From: Gymnopus androsaceus JB14
Lineage: Eukaryota > Basidiomycota > Agaricomycetes > Agaricales > Omphalotaceae
Direction: 5' to 3'
Assembly (NCBI GenBank): GCA_009733575.1
Contig: ML769579.1
Location: 1-64,000 of the forward strand
Length of the DNA: 64,000 nt
In this document: piece after piece, positions 11,996 through 23,348 of the stretch
Position numbering within the stretch: the stretch's first letter is position 1
Layout: each line of letters starts with the position of its first letter
The notes under the pieces: model-generated
Told to the model about the DNA's origin: nothing
Databases searched by the model: none
Seen by the model: the letters and a program-made list of their open reading frames with translations, nothing else
Made by a program: the position numbers and the translations under genes

Positions 11996-14056
11996 ATGAA
12001 TTCATTTCCTCCATTAATTCCCGTCCCTGTGGATTCAAAAGTACAGGGATCTGAGGAGGAGCTCGACGCAAAGTTTGCAACGCTCTTCTCGCCGCCAACT
12101 CCCAGAGCTTCACCTGATCTACCTTCTGGTCTTATTTTCAAGTCCCAGACGCGTCCCATAGAGCAGCACGAAGCGCCAAACTCACCTGATTCCGAATTTG
12201 GATCCTTCGTTTCGGTTCCGCCGTCTGAAGATCCCTTGGCAGCTCCTCCGTCATTTGGGAGTCCCATCTTACCATCTAATGTACCCTCGTCATCATCTAG
12301 ACCTCGACATGTCAAAAATCCTAGTTTGTCATTCTTTGATAGCTTTGCTCAAGAAGCAAAAGCTGCGCACGAACGCAATAAACGAGATGTAATGGATGAA
12401 CTTTTGCATGAGGATGGTCAGTTAATCCATCCTACGAAACGAAACGATCATAAATCAGACGCGATTTCCGACTCTTTGTTGGATCTTGATTTGGATTTCT
12501 TTACCCCGAAACAAGAGTCCTCCGGGGCGGATGGAGACTATATCTCTCATCCTCATACTACGCGGCACGTTAAAACATCCTCCTCACCACATTTAACCCG
12601 AAAGTCTACATTGTCCCAACCTCACGGTCCTGCTCCTCCCATTGCCTCGACATCATCCGTATCATCTTCCCCGCCAAATGATCACTCCGACACGGAATCC
12701 GTGACATCCCGATCACCCTCCTATCAGACTCTATCGAATATATCTTCGAAATGGATGACATCCATCCTCAATAAATCGTCCTCCGAATCACCTCCAGAAT
12801 TTGAGCACCTCTCCCGCTCATCAACCGCATCCTCACTCTCTGCCCATGCACGATCTTCTTCAGATTCTCGAAATCCTCGACATACGCAGACTTTCCCCTC
12901 ACCTGCCATTTCCACCTTTAACACTCTTCGCAGGGTACCATCCAGTAGCACACACCCCGCTTCTCCATTTGCACCACACGTGTTTGTGCCTCCTAGTGGT
13001 GCTCCTGGATTCAAGCCCGATGGATATGACTGGGACAAGGGCTTTTCTGGAGAATTAGACAAAGAGCTGATAGAGAGTGAGCTACTAGACACGGGAAAGT
13101 ATGTGAATGGATCGAGTTGGGCTCGGTTCGGGTTCGGGCTCATTAATCGTCCCCGGCGCCGATCGAAGTTTAACACCAGGCCTACCCACATCACGCTCCC
13201 AGCCCATCTCTCGCTCACATACACCGTCACCTCAACTTTCGATGGGTATCGGAGGTCTAATAGAGAAAAAGACTGGAAATCTAGAGCTGAAGGGTCGTAG
13301 AGAGGCAACTCTTGGGGTTTTGGATGTCGAATTGGCGGAGATGGTTTGTATTCCTTATGCGTTCCTTTATCTAGCTCTAGCTAATCTCCTTCATCGTAGA
13401 TCCGTGCCCAGCTTCCCGCTCTCGCGCGCCTTCCTCGTGCATGGAAACTCCTCTACTCTCTCGATCAGCACGGTATATCCCTACACACTTTATACGACAA
13501 GTGCGAGAATCAGCCGAACCTTCGCACTGGCTCCTCGGGCTTTTCGACCAAGGTCGGTGCGTTGGTCGTAATGAAAGATTCGGGAGATGCTGTTTTTGGT
13601 GCGTATATGGGTGATGGAATCAAGCAGAGTAAGGGGAAGGGATATTATGGTAGCGGCGAGTCGTACGTTTTTTTCTCCTATAACTTGAAACTGTTTTGGA
13701 GACTGATCTACGCTCCTGATAGATTCCTATGGCGCTATGTCAACGGAACCTTTCAAGTCTTCAAATGGACAGGGAAGAACGACTACGTAGCGCTGTGCGA
13801 GCCTGAATACCTTTCGTTTGGTGGAGGGTAAGTTCTTTTAGCGCTGTATCACTCCCGCTATCATAACACATCATCCTCTTCCTGCCTTCCCAGTGACGGC
13901 GCGTATGGACTATACCTCGATGATTCTCTCTTCGATGGCTCCTCAGCATGCTGCCCGACGTTTAATAACGAGCCTTTGTGTTCACCCGGAGTTAAGAAGG
14001 GAAGGGCTGTTACTTTCGAGTGCGTGGGGCTGGAGGTGTGGGGTGTAGGACCGTAG
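11996..14056 (+). CDS. OXR1: OXR1-like TLDc-domain protein
   Basis: Oxidation-resistance protein 1 family. Exons are 11996-13098, 13169-13343, 13400-13662, 13723-13827 and 13894-14056, totalling 1809 nt (602 aa). The first ~370 residues are Ser/Pro-rich and disordered. The TLDc domain fills roughly residues 420-602: WKLLYSLDQHGISLHTLY, GALVVMKDSGDAVFGAY, YYGSGESFLW, FKWTGKNDYV, YLSFGGGDGAYGLYLDD and CPTFNNEPL. These are the conserved TLDc blocks in the right order. The first intron has a weaker AAG acceptor, chosen because it restores the frame into the TLDc-proximal segment. Family members protect against oxidative damage and interact with the vacuolar ATPase. It is divergent from the NDPK-like gene across about 400 bp. 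Confidence 0.88.
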
Positions 14057-14476
14057 ATTGTAGTCGCGAATTGGAACATGGTTTTGTGGACGATTTCACT
14101 TTAGTGTATAACTGCTACTCAACGGTACTTATTCTTGGCTGTTTAGTCCTAAATTATTTCATTTACAAGTGTTATTGATAATCTGTAGATTGCTAAATAA
14201 GTGTCGACTGTTTTTCTGTCGGATGTGCGAATATCCCATATGCTTGAGGCTTGTGTAAAATTTTCAGAGTCTTCGATCAAGTCGATCGATGAACAGGTTG
14301 AATATCCTGGTAATCATCTCCCTCATATGCTACGTTTTGCGATGCTAAGCATGATCAAGGATTCGTCCAAACCCTCTTATGGTCTCTCTAAGAGAACGCA
14401 GACAGTTTCAACTATTTCCTATGATAATAAGTACACTATATTACACCATTAAATCAGTTTCGCCACATCCTCATCC

Positions 14477-15286
14477 TCATGGTGACTCCCTCGCATTGCT
14501 GATAGGTATAGTGCATGCTCGATATCCAGGACCCTCTGCATCGACAAAATCCTCGTAGCCATAGAGTCGTATCTGTGGGCATGGGATGGGAGTTTGCAGT
14601 GGTACCGGAGGATCTTCGATGAGGTTCAATATCAGCGGATACATAATAGACAGCGAGGTATATTTACCTTCTCTCACCATAGACTGGTGATAGGTTTGAG
14701 TTTCCAAGAACGGTGGACGAAAGTCTGCCTCATCTCGGAGAGTCGAGACTGATTTCCCATCCAAGATTCTCGCCATAGCAGGATTCTCCATCTGCTCCTG
14801 GTTGTCAACCGATGTTAACTGTGAATTTCACTAGAGAAAAAACTCGCACTCACGTTGCCATTCATGTCCTCGTCCTCGTCCTCAAAATCGACATCATTCT
14901 CTCCAAGAACCTTCTCTGACATCGAGCCCCCATCCACGGTAGCAGGAGCAGCAGACACGTCGTCGTCGTACTCAGCTCGCGCTCTAGCCTTTCGCCCTGT
15001 AATACCGGGACACCTTGGCGCGTGCCTGAGCCACGCATCTGTATGATAGGAGAATCGGTTATCGAGTCTTAATAATTTTGCCGCAACCGAGGCAATGGAC
15101 ACTCTTCGGCTTGACCGAGGTATGTTTAATCAAGGGTTGAGACTGCAACCAGATTTTTCGTTCCTCGGGTGTCCGGTTGTGCGTTCGGGTTTTCGCTGCT
15201 CCTGAGCTCGAGGATGAAGGCTCGGGTCTGACACGACGACGACGGGGTGGCGGATTTCGAGGATCACAAAACATAGTGCGCGCCAT
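14477..15286 (-). CDS. Small zinc-binding-like protein, frame broken by one extra base
   Basis: The N-terminal exon starts MARTMFCDPRNPPPRRRR at 15286 and reaches HCLGCGKIIK, where the frame ends in a stop. Removing one A (near 15071) restores the run CGKIIKLDNRF and then HTDAWLRHAPRCPG. Together these give a C-x-x-C..H..C pattern of the kind seen in small fungal zinc-binding proteins. Downstream, acidic residues (DFEDEDEDMN) lead into an intron near 14818-14853. A further exon begins LTSVDNQEQMENPAMARI, and after another intron a C-terminal exon ends PISNARESP. I do not know the function. The single-base break could be a sequencing error, as in several genes further right, or a real inactivation. 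Confidence 0.55.
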
Positions 15287-15886
15287 ATCTGAAAGTAGTA
15301 GTAGAGTTGGTGGGATTTTTTGGACGTTGAAGATCGAAAAGCTGCTCTACTTATAGGGCTCAGCAATCAGCTATTGTTCGTTCGTTTGGGCCATGGAACT
15401 TCGCCATCATTATCTTTAGTTACACGGATTAGGAAGGTATCGAATGTGGCCCTGAGCTTCCCCGCATTGTTCAACGTGATCGTGTGCCGTGAGTTCATGT
15501 TAACTTTTCCAATTATTACTTGGTGGCCCGGTTGTAAAATTATTTGGACGCCCTACCTATACCGAGTTTAACTCTCTATTCACGGTCTTTCGGAGAGAGA
15601 GAATGCATGTTCATAACTTCATAAGGCATAGGATAGGTCATAATAAGTATGAGATATATATGTAAGTAGGTAAGCACTATCTTTCAAAGTGGTTGTAAAG
15701 TATCGGAATTCAGAAGTAGAGTTCCAGAGTGTGCGAGCAAATACTATGTGCTAGGAAGAAAAATACAGAGCTCATCGGAGTAGTAGAAGTGAAGGTATCT
15801 TCGTTATATAGTGACTATCATCACTGGTCATCATCCTTGTCCGTTCTCAAAACAAAGCGAATAAAACATCAATAGGGGGAGCGTTA

Positions 15887-16516
15887 TCATAAGAGGTGAA
15901 GTAGCCAGGCGCCAGAGCTAGGGTTAATAGTCAGCCCCATAAAGCGAGTGCGCCAGTTCAAAAAGTCCACCCGTTTCATCCCCTGCTGCTTCTCCAATTC
16001 GTAAGCGTATGGATCGCGAAGACGCCTGTACCGCATCACATATGCCATTCGCACCTTCTCGGCTTCCTTCTTAGATCGAATTGCACGATAATCTGAAGAG
16101 GAGATGTTGGTGCGCAGGGAGTGGTATATTGCGGTAAAGACGTCGTTGACAGTGACATACTGGCCGTTATATGATGCATGGACATAAATGGGCCATGTGT
16201 AATGGGGGATTAGGATTACAAGCGAATATACGGGTGGGTAAACAGCGGGCTCAGAGAGCTGTGTGGAAGGAAGGCTACTTAGTGTCGTCGTAATGGTCGA
16301 AGGGGCCAGGCTAACATCGTAGTTTATGACCGGATGATGCGAGTATGCAAGCAAATGATGCATTCGAGTGGATAGTGGGTACAAGTGAGACCTTTTCAGT
16401 TGTGGTTGAGAATAGTGAGATGGGGTCTGAGGGTCTAATCAGGATGAAACGGAATAAAAGAGAGGAGGTAATGAATCAGGATAGATGTTCGCAAATCGGA
16501 CGTGCTTTCCTGGCAT
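15887..16516 (-). pseudogene. DUF6699 protein, left copy, frame-disrupted
   Basis: The start region reads MPGKHVRFANIYPDS as in the right-hand copy, but hits a stop within about 25 codons because of indels. The core domain is open in another frame from about 16384 to 15887 (HHPVINYDVSLAPS, WPIYVHASYNGQYVTVNDVF, FLNWRTRFMGL). Compared with the intact copy at 19864-20526 it lacks a connected N-terminal proline/serine segment. It is most likely a broken duplicate, although translation from an internal start is possible. Confidence 0.7.
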
Positions 16517-17615
16517 GCACTTGGTAAAAGTAGATGGCCGCGAACTGGGCGGGATGTCAGGAAGCAAAAAGAGCTGAACAAGAACAATTTATAGTAGAAT
16601 TGTGTCGACGGCGCTGGCTTTTGAATCAGGCGCACACAGCAATGGTCCGAATACCAATTAGGAAGGGCGGATCTCATTGGTCGGAAGCGAAACTCAACGG
16701 GAAAAGCAACACCTTCAAGTTCAACAAATTGAACACGGAGGAGCGAGTCATAAAAAGTGGCAGTTTTTCCGTCTGTACAGAACCCAACCGTGGCCTTTCC
16801 GACCTACCACACAAACTGCCATGTATGAATGTGAAGACGTGTTATAGCTCCGTCTACTCCTGGCGCACTGGCGATCTTCGTTAAATTGTGGCTGGCGGGA
16901 GAGCCCCAATATCTAGTCAGATCTTCATTCCCGGTTCGGCACATTGGCTTCAGAGTATACTTGGCAGATAATTGTTCCATATTCCATTCGATTTCCGAGT
17001 AATACAATCCATGGTCCGGGGTCGAAGACCTAAAATGATAGTACTAAGGCGCAAGGTTCCCCAGTGAGGCGACTGCAACACACAAAATGATACAATACAT
17101 TATCAGTGCATAGTGAAACACAGCATGAGCGCTTTGTTTGTGCTACTTACCAGGTTTATAACAGCGCCTAACAGTCACTCGGCGCAAATCCTCACCCGCT
17201 TGAGTCAGGAAGGAAGGGCCTGGAGGCTCAAGGCCTAGGACCATAGTAGGCCGAAATTAGCCAAGAGCACTAAACGGGTAAGATCCTTTTTCTCGGGATA
17301 TTGCACCTTTTACCTTCATTCAAAATTTTTGTTCATTACCTTGTTTGAAACTCACTGGAACCTGTTCATGTTGATGCTACAGTGTGACGTCCTTCGATAC
17401 TAGGCTCGTGACCATCCGTTTCTATTTGAAACTATGGCACAGCCATCTCGGACCGAAGGATCCTTTGTTTATGGTACAAACAAACGGATTGCTGTTACGC
17501 AATAATACGTAGTGGATGTCGATCTACTTCGATACTAATTCTGCACTAGCCGTCCTATGAAATTGAAGTAGCCCTTCAAGATCGAGATTTTGGAAGGATT
17601 TTACGGTTACGCAGC

Positions 17616-18840
17616 TTAACGTTTCCACATGAGAGGCCTTCGCATTTGGCATCCAAAGCCCAGAATGTCAGATTGGCCGGCTAAGCTGAATACTTGAAGT
17701 GAAGGAAAGCGACAGAGCGAGGTGACAACTTCATCCTGCAAAGTAATTGAGGTTAACTTAACGAGGATACATAGGAGGAGCGAAAATGCCATACACATCG
17801 TTATGTTGTGGGAATTGAATAGACAGTTTGGAGATCTGAGGGAGACAAGAATGCACAAGATGCGATGGCCTTCCTGAAACCCACTGAAAAAGTATCACTC
17901 TTTGAAAGGCCCTAGGTGTGCCCCGGAAGCTGAAGCTACTGCTGGGTCGGCATTTTGCTGACCTCTTTCATAGATTGGTCAATCAAAGGCATTAGACGAT
18001 CGTTTGGAAAGAAATAACGCGAGAGCGGCTTCAAAGTGGATTTCCTTCAGCAGTGGGTTTTCGTGTGTGAACTCCGGAAGCCACGACAAAATGAAGTTAA
18101 GTCTAATTAAGTACGAACATCGTGCACGACCTTTTAGTTTTAGTTTAAGGCCCGGAAATTTCGAGCTCCAAATGAGTAGTTCAAACGATCAGCAAACCAG
18201 ATATGCAGATGCTTTACCTAGATTCCAGCGGCGAGGCGCTTTTCGACCGAGTCGTCCAAACGATCAGAAAACCAGATATGCAGATGCTTTGCCTGCATTC
18301 CAGCGGGGAGGCACTCTTCGACCGTAACATCGGAAAAATCTTGGATATAAAAATCTTGAAAAAATCCATCGACTAGAGCTTCTAAGCCAAAAAATAAGTA
18401 GTGGGCATTAGCTTTCGAACCAAATTCCGTGGAGAATGGATTTCGCAAAAGAGGACGTCGGATGATGAACATTGGTATTGGTGGTCAAGTCCATCGTGTC
18501 ACACGTCGCGTAGCCCAAGCATCGAGTGTCCTGCAGTCATCAGCAAGTGTTGAACATTCAGCAATAGTCTAGCAAACCTAATACACGCTGCCAGAGCTCC
18601 ATTAGCGATACACTGCTCTGTGAGTTTTTCCACATCCTCGGGCACTCCCCACATTGATGTGTGCGAGCCGGAATGGTAAACAATTGGCAAACTTGAATAT
18701 AGTCGTCCGGAGTTGCTGATTGACCGAAGAAAGAGAGAGAAGTTTGGCCCTGGCATATTTCCAGCGAATAGCGAGGCGTTTCGGATTGGTTTCGGACTTA
18801 GATGCCGCAAGCGAGCGTCTAATATAAAGCGCCCGTTCAA
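17616..18840 (-). pseudogene. Decayed F-box/LRR-like gene, left copy
   Basis: Short minus-strand frames align in order with the right-hand copy: NCLFNSHNITMCMAF and SLCRFPSLQVFSLAG near 17620-17858, then HLHIWFSDRLDD near 18240, and a 5' segment up to 18840. Patterns like SLQVFSLAG and HLHIW resemble leucine-rich repeats of agaricomycete F-box proteins, but no F-box is readable and no continuous frame survives. The identification is tentative; that it is degenerate is clear. Confidence 0.4.
18182..18331. repeat. 75-bp direct tandem repeat
   Basis: Two adjacent copies (about 18182-18256 and 18257-18331) share AAACGATCAG, ACCAGATATGCAGATGCTTT and ATTCCAGCGG. The right-hand segmental unit has this block only once (near 22590), so the doubling happened in the left unit after the larger duplication. 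Confidence 0.8.
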
Positions 18841-18871
18841 TTTAGCGCCACCTTGCCGGGAAATATTTCAC

Positions 18872-18900
18872 CATGCCCGTTGAAGCCTGGATAACTCCAT
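18872..18900 (+). pseudogene. Minute second derlin start fragment
   Basis: ATGCCCGTTGAAGCCTGGAT encodes MPVEAWITP, matching the derlin start MPVGIEAWITQ minus two residues. It then diverges. It lies about 300 bp upstream of the longer derlin fragment and adds to the evidence for repeated local duplication at this junction. Confidence 0.5.
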
Positions 18901-19165
18901 CACACTTGAAGGAGTTCTTCAGGACCGGAGAACATGGACGGAAGTTGAAAACAAGCGAGCATCTGATATGAAGCGCCCGTTCAATTTAATTTACCGGGAA
19001 ATATTTCTACCTGATTCCCAGATCTACAGGCAACTACTTACTTCAGGGGGCTCGCTTTCACCATCCAGCCCTTTAACACTGAAAATGCAAGCTTATAGGT
19101 TTGGGGATTGATTTTGACCCTCAATTTGGCGGGCTCCTGACTCCATCGCAACGTGAGATAGTTAG

Positions 19166-19395
19166 ATGTATTCATCTTTCCTTCGCTCTCTCGTCGGTAT
19201 CGAAGCCTTGGCAACTCAGATCGTACCTAGCACAAGAACATGGCTGGCACTCTCCGTGCTTACCAGCTTAACCGTTGTACGTCTAAATCTTCTCTTTTGC
19301 GAAGTATATTTATTCACTGTCGACAGCAATGCCCCTCTAGATCTGCAGATGTATTTTAGCCCTAAGAGTGCCTTTGGAAATGCTCAGGTATAATC
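19166..19395 (+). pseudogene. Truncated derlin 5' fragment
   Basis: Homologous to the first two exons of the intact derlin at 23349. It reads VGIEALATQIVPSTRTWLAL, then LSVLTSLTV, a donor GTACGTC, and after the intron CTGCAGATGTATTTTAGCCC with AFGNAQ ending at a donor-like GGTATAAT. The remaining exons are absent: the right-hand segmental unit begins about 30 bp later. The ATG itself is not conserved. This fragment marks the duplication breakpoint inside the derlin gene. Confidence 0.8.
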
Positions 19396-19599
19396 AGTCA
19401 TTGTTCTGAAAATTTTCATCCGTTTGGGCCATGGACCTTCGCCATCACTATCTTCAGTTACACTGATTAATTAGAGAAGGTATCGAATGTGGCCCCGGCT
19501 TTATTGTACAACGTGACAAACTTTCCAATTAGTGGCCCAGTTATGAGTTTATTTGGACGCCCTATGCAGGTAAGTATACGTTCTCTACCGTGTACAGGC

Positions 19600-19625
19600 G
19601 AGAGAGAGAGAGAGAGAGAGAGAGA
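19600..19625. repeat. GA microsatellite
   Basis: About 13 uninterrupted GA dinucleotides. The equivalent place in the left unit (near 15590) has only GAGAGAGAGAA, so the tract has expanded since the duplication. Confidence 0.9.
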
Positions 19626-19863
19626 AAGAAAATGCATGCTCATAAGGCATAAGATTCATGGTAAGTAAGTATGGCATATGTAAAGTAGCGCTATCTTAAA
19701 TAATAAAAGTACAGTGTGTGCAAACAAAGACTATGTGCTAGGAAAGAATACAGGGTATGCTGGAATAGTAGGAGTGGTATCTTCATTATAGTATATCAGT
19801 AAGTCATCATCCTTGTCATTTCTCAAAATAAAAACGAATAATAAATCAGTACGTGGGGCGTTA

Positions 19864-20526
19864 TCATGAGAGGTGAAGTAACCAGACATCAGAGCCATGT
19901 TCAGAGGTAGTCAATCCCATAAAACGAGTGCGCCAGTTCAAGAAGTCCACCCGTTTCACTCCCTGCTGCTTCTCCGCCTCGTAAGCGTATCGATCGTGAA
20001 GACGCCTGTACCGCATCATGTATGCCATTCGCACCTTCTCGGCTTCCTTCTTGGACGGAATTGCACGATACTCTGAAGAAGAGACATTGGTACGCAGGGA
20101 GTGGTATACTGCGGTGAAGACGTCGTTGACAGTGACATACTGGCCGTTGTACGATGCGTGGACGGAAATGGGCCATATGTAATATGGGATTTGGATTACC
20201 AGCGAAGACACGGGTGGGTGAACAGCAGGTTCAGAGAACGATGTAGAAGGAAGACCACTTAGCGTCGTCGTAATGGTCGACGGGGCCAGGCTAACGTCGT
20301 AGTTTATGACCGGATGCTTCGAATATGCAAGCAAATGATGCAATCGAGTGGGTAATGGGTAAGAGTGCGACCGTTTCCGCTGTGGGTGAGAATAGGCATA
20401 GTGAGATGGGGGTAGACTTGAAAAGTGGGATGAGGTCCGAGTTCGTACAGATGGAGCGGGATGGGGAGGTATCGATTCAGGATAGACAGTCGAGATGTTC
20501 GCAAATCGGACGTGCTTTCCTGGCAT
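19864..20526 (-). CDS. DUF6699 domain protein, intact copy
   Basis: A single open frame of 220 codons, starting MPGKHVRFANISTVYPE. This start is typical of agaricomycete DUF6699 proteins, where the N-terminal MPGKHVRFA is strongly conserved. A Ser/His/Pro-rich linker follows, then the core: HPVINYDVSLAPSTITTTL, an EPAVHPPVSSLVI segment, WPISVHASYNGQYVTVNDVF, AVYHSLR and a C-terminal FLNWRTRFMGL. The function of the family is not known. It is the parent of, or sister to, the broken copy at 15887-16516. Confidence 0.8.
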   Translation of the reverse strand: MPGKHVRFANISTVYPESIPPHPAPSVRTRTSSHFSSLPPSHYAYSHPQRKRSHSYPLPTRLHHLLAYSKHPVINYDVSLAPSTITTTLSGLPSTSFSEPAVHPPVSSLVIQIPYYIWPISVHASYNGQYVTVNDVFTAVYHSLRTNVSSSEYRAIPSKKEAEKVRMAYMMRYRRLHDRYAYEAEKQQGVKRVDFLNWRTRFMGLTTSEHGSDVWLLHLS

Positions 20527-21806
20527 GCACTTGGTAGATGGCTGCGAACTGGGCAGGGTGTTTGGAAGCAAAGGCCTGAACAAGAACAATTTATAGTAGA
20601 ATTTGGGGAAAATTCTGAGAGAATTATCGGCGGTGCTGACTTTTGAATCAGGCGCACACAGCAATGATCCGAATACCAATTAGGAAGGGCGGATGTCATT
20701 GGTCGGAAGCGAAACTCAACGTTCAACAAATTGAAACGGAGGAGCGGGTCATAGAAAGTGACGGTTTCAGCGACTATTCCGTCTGTATAGAACCTAACAT
20801 GCATAGATTTAGCACATTCCGGATTCACGTTGGTGCAGACGGGCGCCTCACCGTACACTTATATTTGACTCTTTGACTGGGCGCAAGGCCAGCGAAGAGG
20901 AGGGGCAGTATTAGAATAAATGCCTACCACACAAGAGCACGGAATTCACGGAATTTGACAGCAAATCGTCTGGATCGAGGAATTGAAGACAGGGCGGGGC
21001 CCATGGCGCTCTACAGCTTCATCTCCTATACGGATGGGGATGTTTTGATGTCTAGGATAGCCACCGCCGCGATTGACTCGAGAGCATGGTATTACAGTAT
21101 TGACCTTCAAAGGAATTAAGAGAAAAGCAAGGTTAATAGCAACCGCGGCCTTTCTGACCTACCACACAAGCTAGCATGTACGAAGTGAAAAATGGGGCCG
21201 TGTTATTGTTCCATCTACTTCTGTTGCATTGGCGATTAGCGTTGATAGGATTGTGGCTGGCGGGAGAGCAAGTCAGATCTTCATTCCCGGATTGGCATGT
21301 TGGCTTCAGAGTATATACTTGGCAGATAATGCGACTTCCATTTCGGTTTCCGAGTAATATAATCCGTGATTCGACCGGGAATCATAATGAAGAACCTAAG
21401 GTAGCAGTTATCATGTAATCGTGACGGCGACAGCCTTATACAAACGAGAGTGATACACAGTGTACTTACTAAGGCAGTTAGGCTGCTACGGAAATGATGA
21501 ATCATTTTGTATAAGACAGGAAATAAATCAGCACGAGCGCTTTGTGCTTACCCCGGTTGGAATTAACAGCGCTTGAGTCACTTGGCGTAAGTCCTCAGCA
21601 AGTCACGGTTCTGGTGATATAACCTCTCTTCAAGCAATTTACTGAGTCAGGAAAGGAAGGGCTGTCCGGAGTGGGACTGTAGATGTTCTGACTGAAATTA
21701 GCTAAGACCACTTATAACGGATAGTTTGGACGGAATGATGCACCTTTTCACTACATATCTCATTGACAAATGTTCATTATCTTGTTTGAGTCGTACTCGA
21801 ACCTGT

Positions 21807-22910
21807 TTATAGCAACTTGGTTGATACTACAGTGTGACGTCCCTCGATACCTAGATTCTGCACGTCTAGCCGGCCCATGTCAAAGTAGCCCCTGATGTTC
21901 GAGACCCTTCGAGGAATTTTACGGTTACGCAGTGAAACGAAAAAGGTTTCAACAGTGGGTATCCGCTGCGCAATGCGAGATGTATACCGAATGAGAGCAA
22001 CCTCCACTTCCACATGAGAGGCAGGGGATGCTTGGGATCCAAGGCCTAGAAGGTCAGTTTGGACGGACAAGTTGACTACTTGAAATGAAGAAAAGTGACA
22101 GAGCGAGGTACAGATTCATTCTCCAAGGTGGTTGGGGTTAACCTAATGAGGATAGGAGCAGCGAAAAATGCCATACAGAGCGGATAGGCACATCAATATC
22201 CTCTGGTAATTGGATAGACAATTTGGAAATCTGAGGGAGACAAGATGCAAAGGCCTTCCTGAAAACCACGCAAAGGTAGTCCGACAATGTACCACTCTTT
22301 GAAAGGCCCTAGAAAATGTGCCCGGAAGCTGAAGCGACTACTGGGTTGGCTCGGGCGATAGTAAACCGGTCGATATGCAAGGTATCATTGAGATTCTCTT
22401 TGTGGGTGTCAATCAAAGGCATTAAAAGATCGTTTGGAAAGAAATAAAGCGCGAGAGCGGCTTCAAAGTGGATTTCCTCCAACAGTGGGTTCTCGTGTAT
22501 GAACTTTGGAAGCCACGACAAACCATCATCGCGAATTTTTAGTGTTAGCCCTTGAAGGCCCGGAATTTTTCGAGCTCCAAATGAGTCGTCCAGGCGATCG
22601 ATATACCAGATATGCAGATGTTTTACCTGCATGCCAGCGGTAAAGCACTTGTCGACCCTAACATCAGAGAATATCTGGAAGAAGATACCTGGACAAGGAC
22701 TATCTTTGCTAGCTCTGACGAGGCAGATGCATCAACTAGAGCTTCTGCCTCCGCAAAAATTCGAGCAATCCTATATCTGACTCGTCTAGGAAGACGGTTG
22801 AAATAGGATGGCGGTTCAGGATAGTGAGCATTGGCTTTTTGAGCGAAACTCCGCAGATAATGATTTGCGAGAGATTTCGCAAAAGAGGAAGGATATTGTT
22901 CATTGGCCAT
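21807..22910 (-). pseudogene. Decayed F-box/LRR-like gene, right copy
   Basis: Minus-strand frames MANEQYPSSFAKSLANHYL (from 22910), then HLHIWYIDRLDD and LLEEIHFEAALALYFFP (22309-22632), and a 3' part near 21807-22070. The middle segment looks like leucine-rich repeats of an F-box protein, but frames are interrupted and no complete model can be built. It is better preserved than the left copy. Confidence 0.4.
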
Positions 22911-23348
22911 CGCGGCGTATGTCGCCTAGTCCGGAAATCGAGTCTCCTGCAGTCATCAGCAAATGTTGAACATTCAGCGATAATCTAGCAGACCTGATGT
23001 ACGCTGCCAGAGCTTCATTAGCGATACACTGGTCTGTGAGTTTCTCCAAATCCTCGGCACTTCTCATGCGCGGAAAGGAAAGGTAAACATAGTCGTCGGA
23101 GTTGGTGGTTGAGAAATTTTCTGTCCTGGCATATTTTCAGCGAAACATGGGCGTTTGAAAGACCGTATCATATGCGATACATCCCACTACAGCTTGAAGG
23201 AGTTTTTCAGGACCGGAGTCTCGGAGAACAACAAGTGGGCGCCTAATGTGAAGAGCCCCGGGCCGTACAATTTAGCGCCACGTTGCTTCTCGAAGATATT
23301 TCTAATTCATCTTTCCTTCACTCTCTCTCGAGTCTTTTTCGTGTCACT

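Larger units (their letters stand above)
15388..19415. repeat. Tandem segmental duplication, left unit (~4.0 kb)
   Basis: Collinear with 19425-23590. Matching blocks in the same order include TTTGGGCCATGGA (15388/19425), the GAGAGA tract, the DUF6699 gene, TTGAATCAGGCGCACAC (16621/20644), GGATTTTACGGTTACGCAG-type sequence (17590/21910), GAAAGAAATAA followed by GCGGCTTCAAAGTGGATTTCC (18010/22440), and finally the start of a derlin gene. This unit is the more decayed. It has extra internal duplications (75-bp tandem at 18182; a second TAAAGCGCCCGTTCAATTTA-like block near 18820 and 18975). Confidence 0.82.

Noticed and set aside
12724..13308. 194-codon minus-strand frame opposite the OXR1 gene
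   Set aside because: It overlaps the Ser-rich first exon of a well-supported gene and has no family features.
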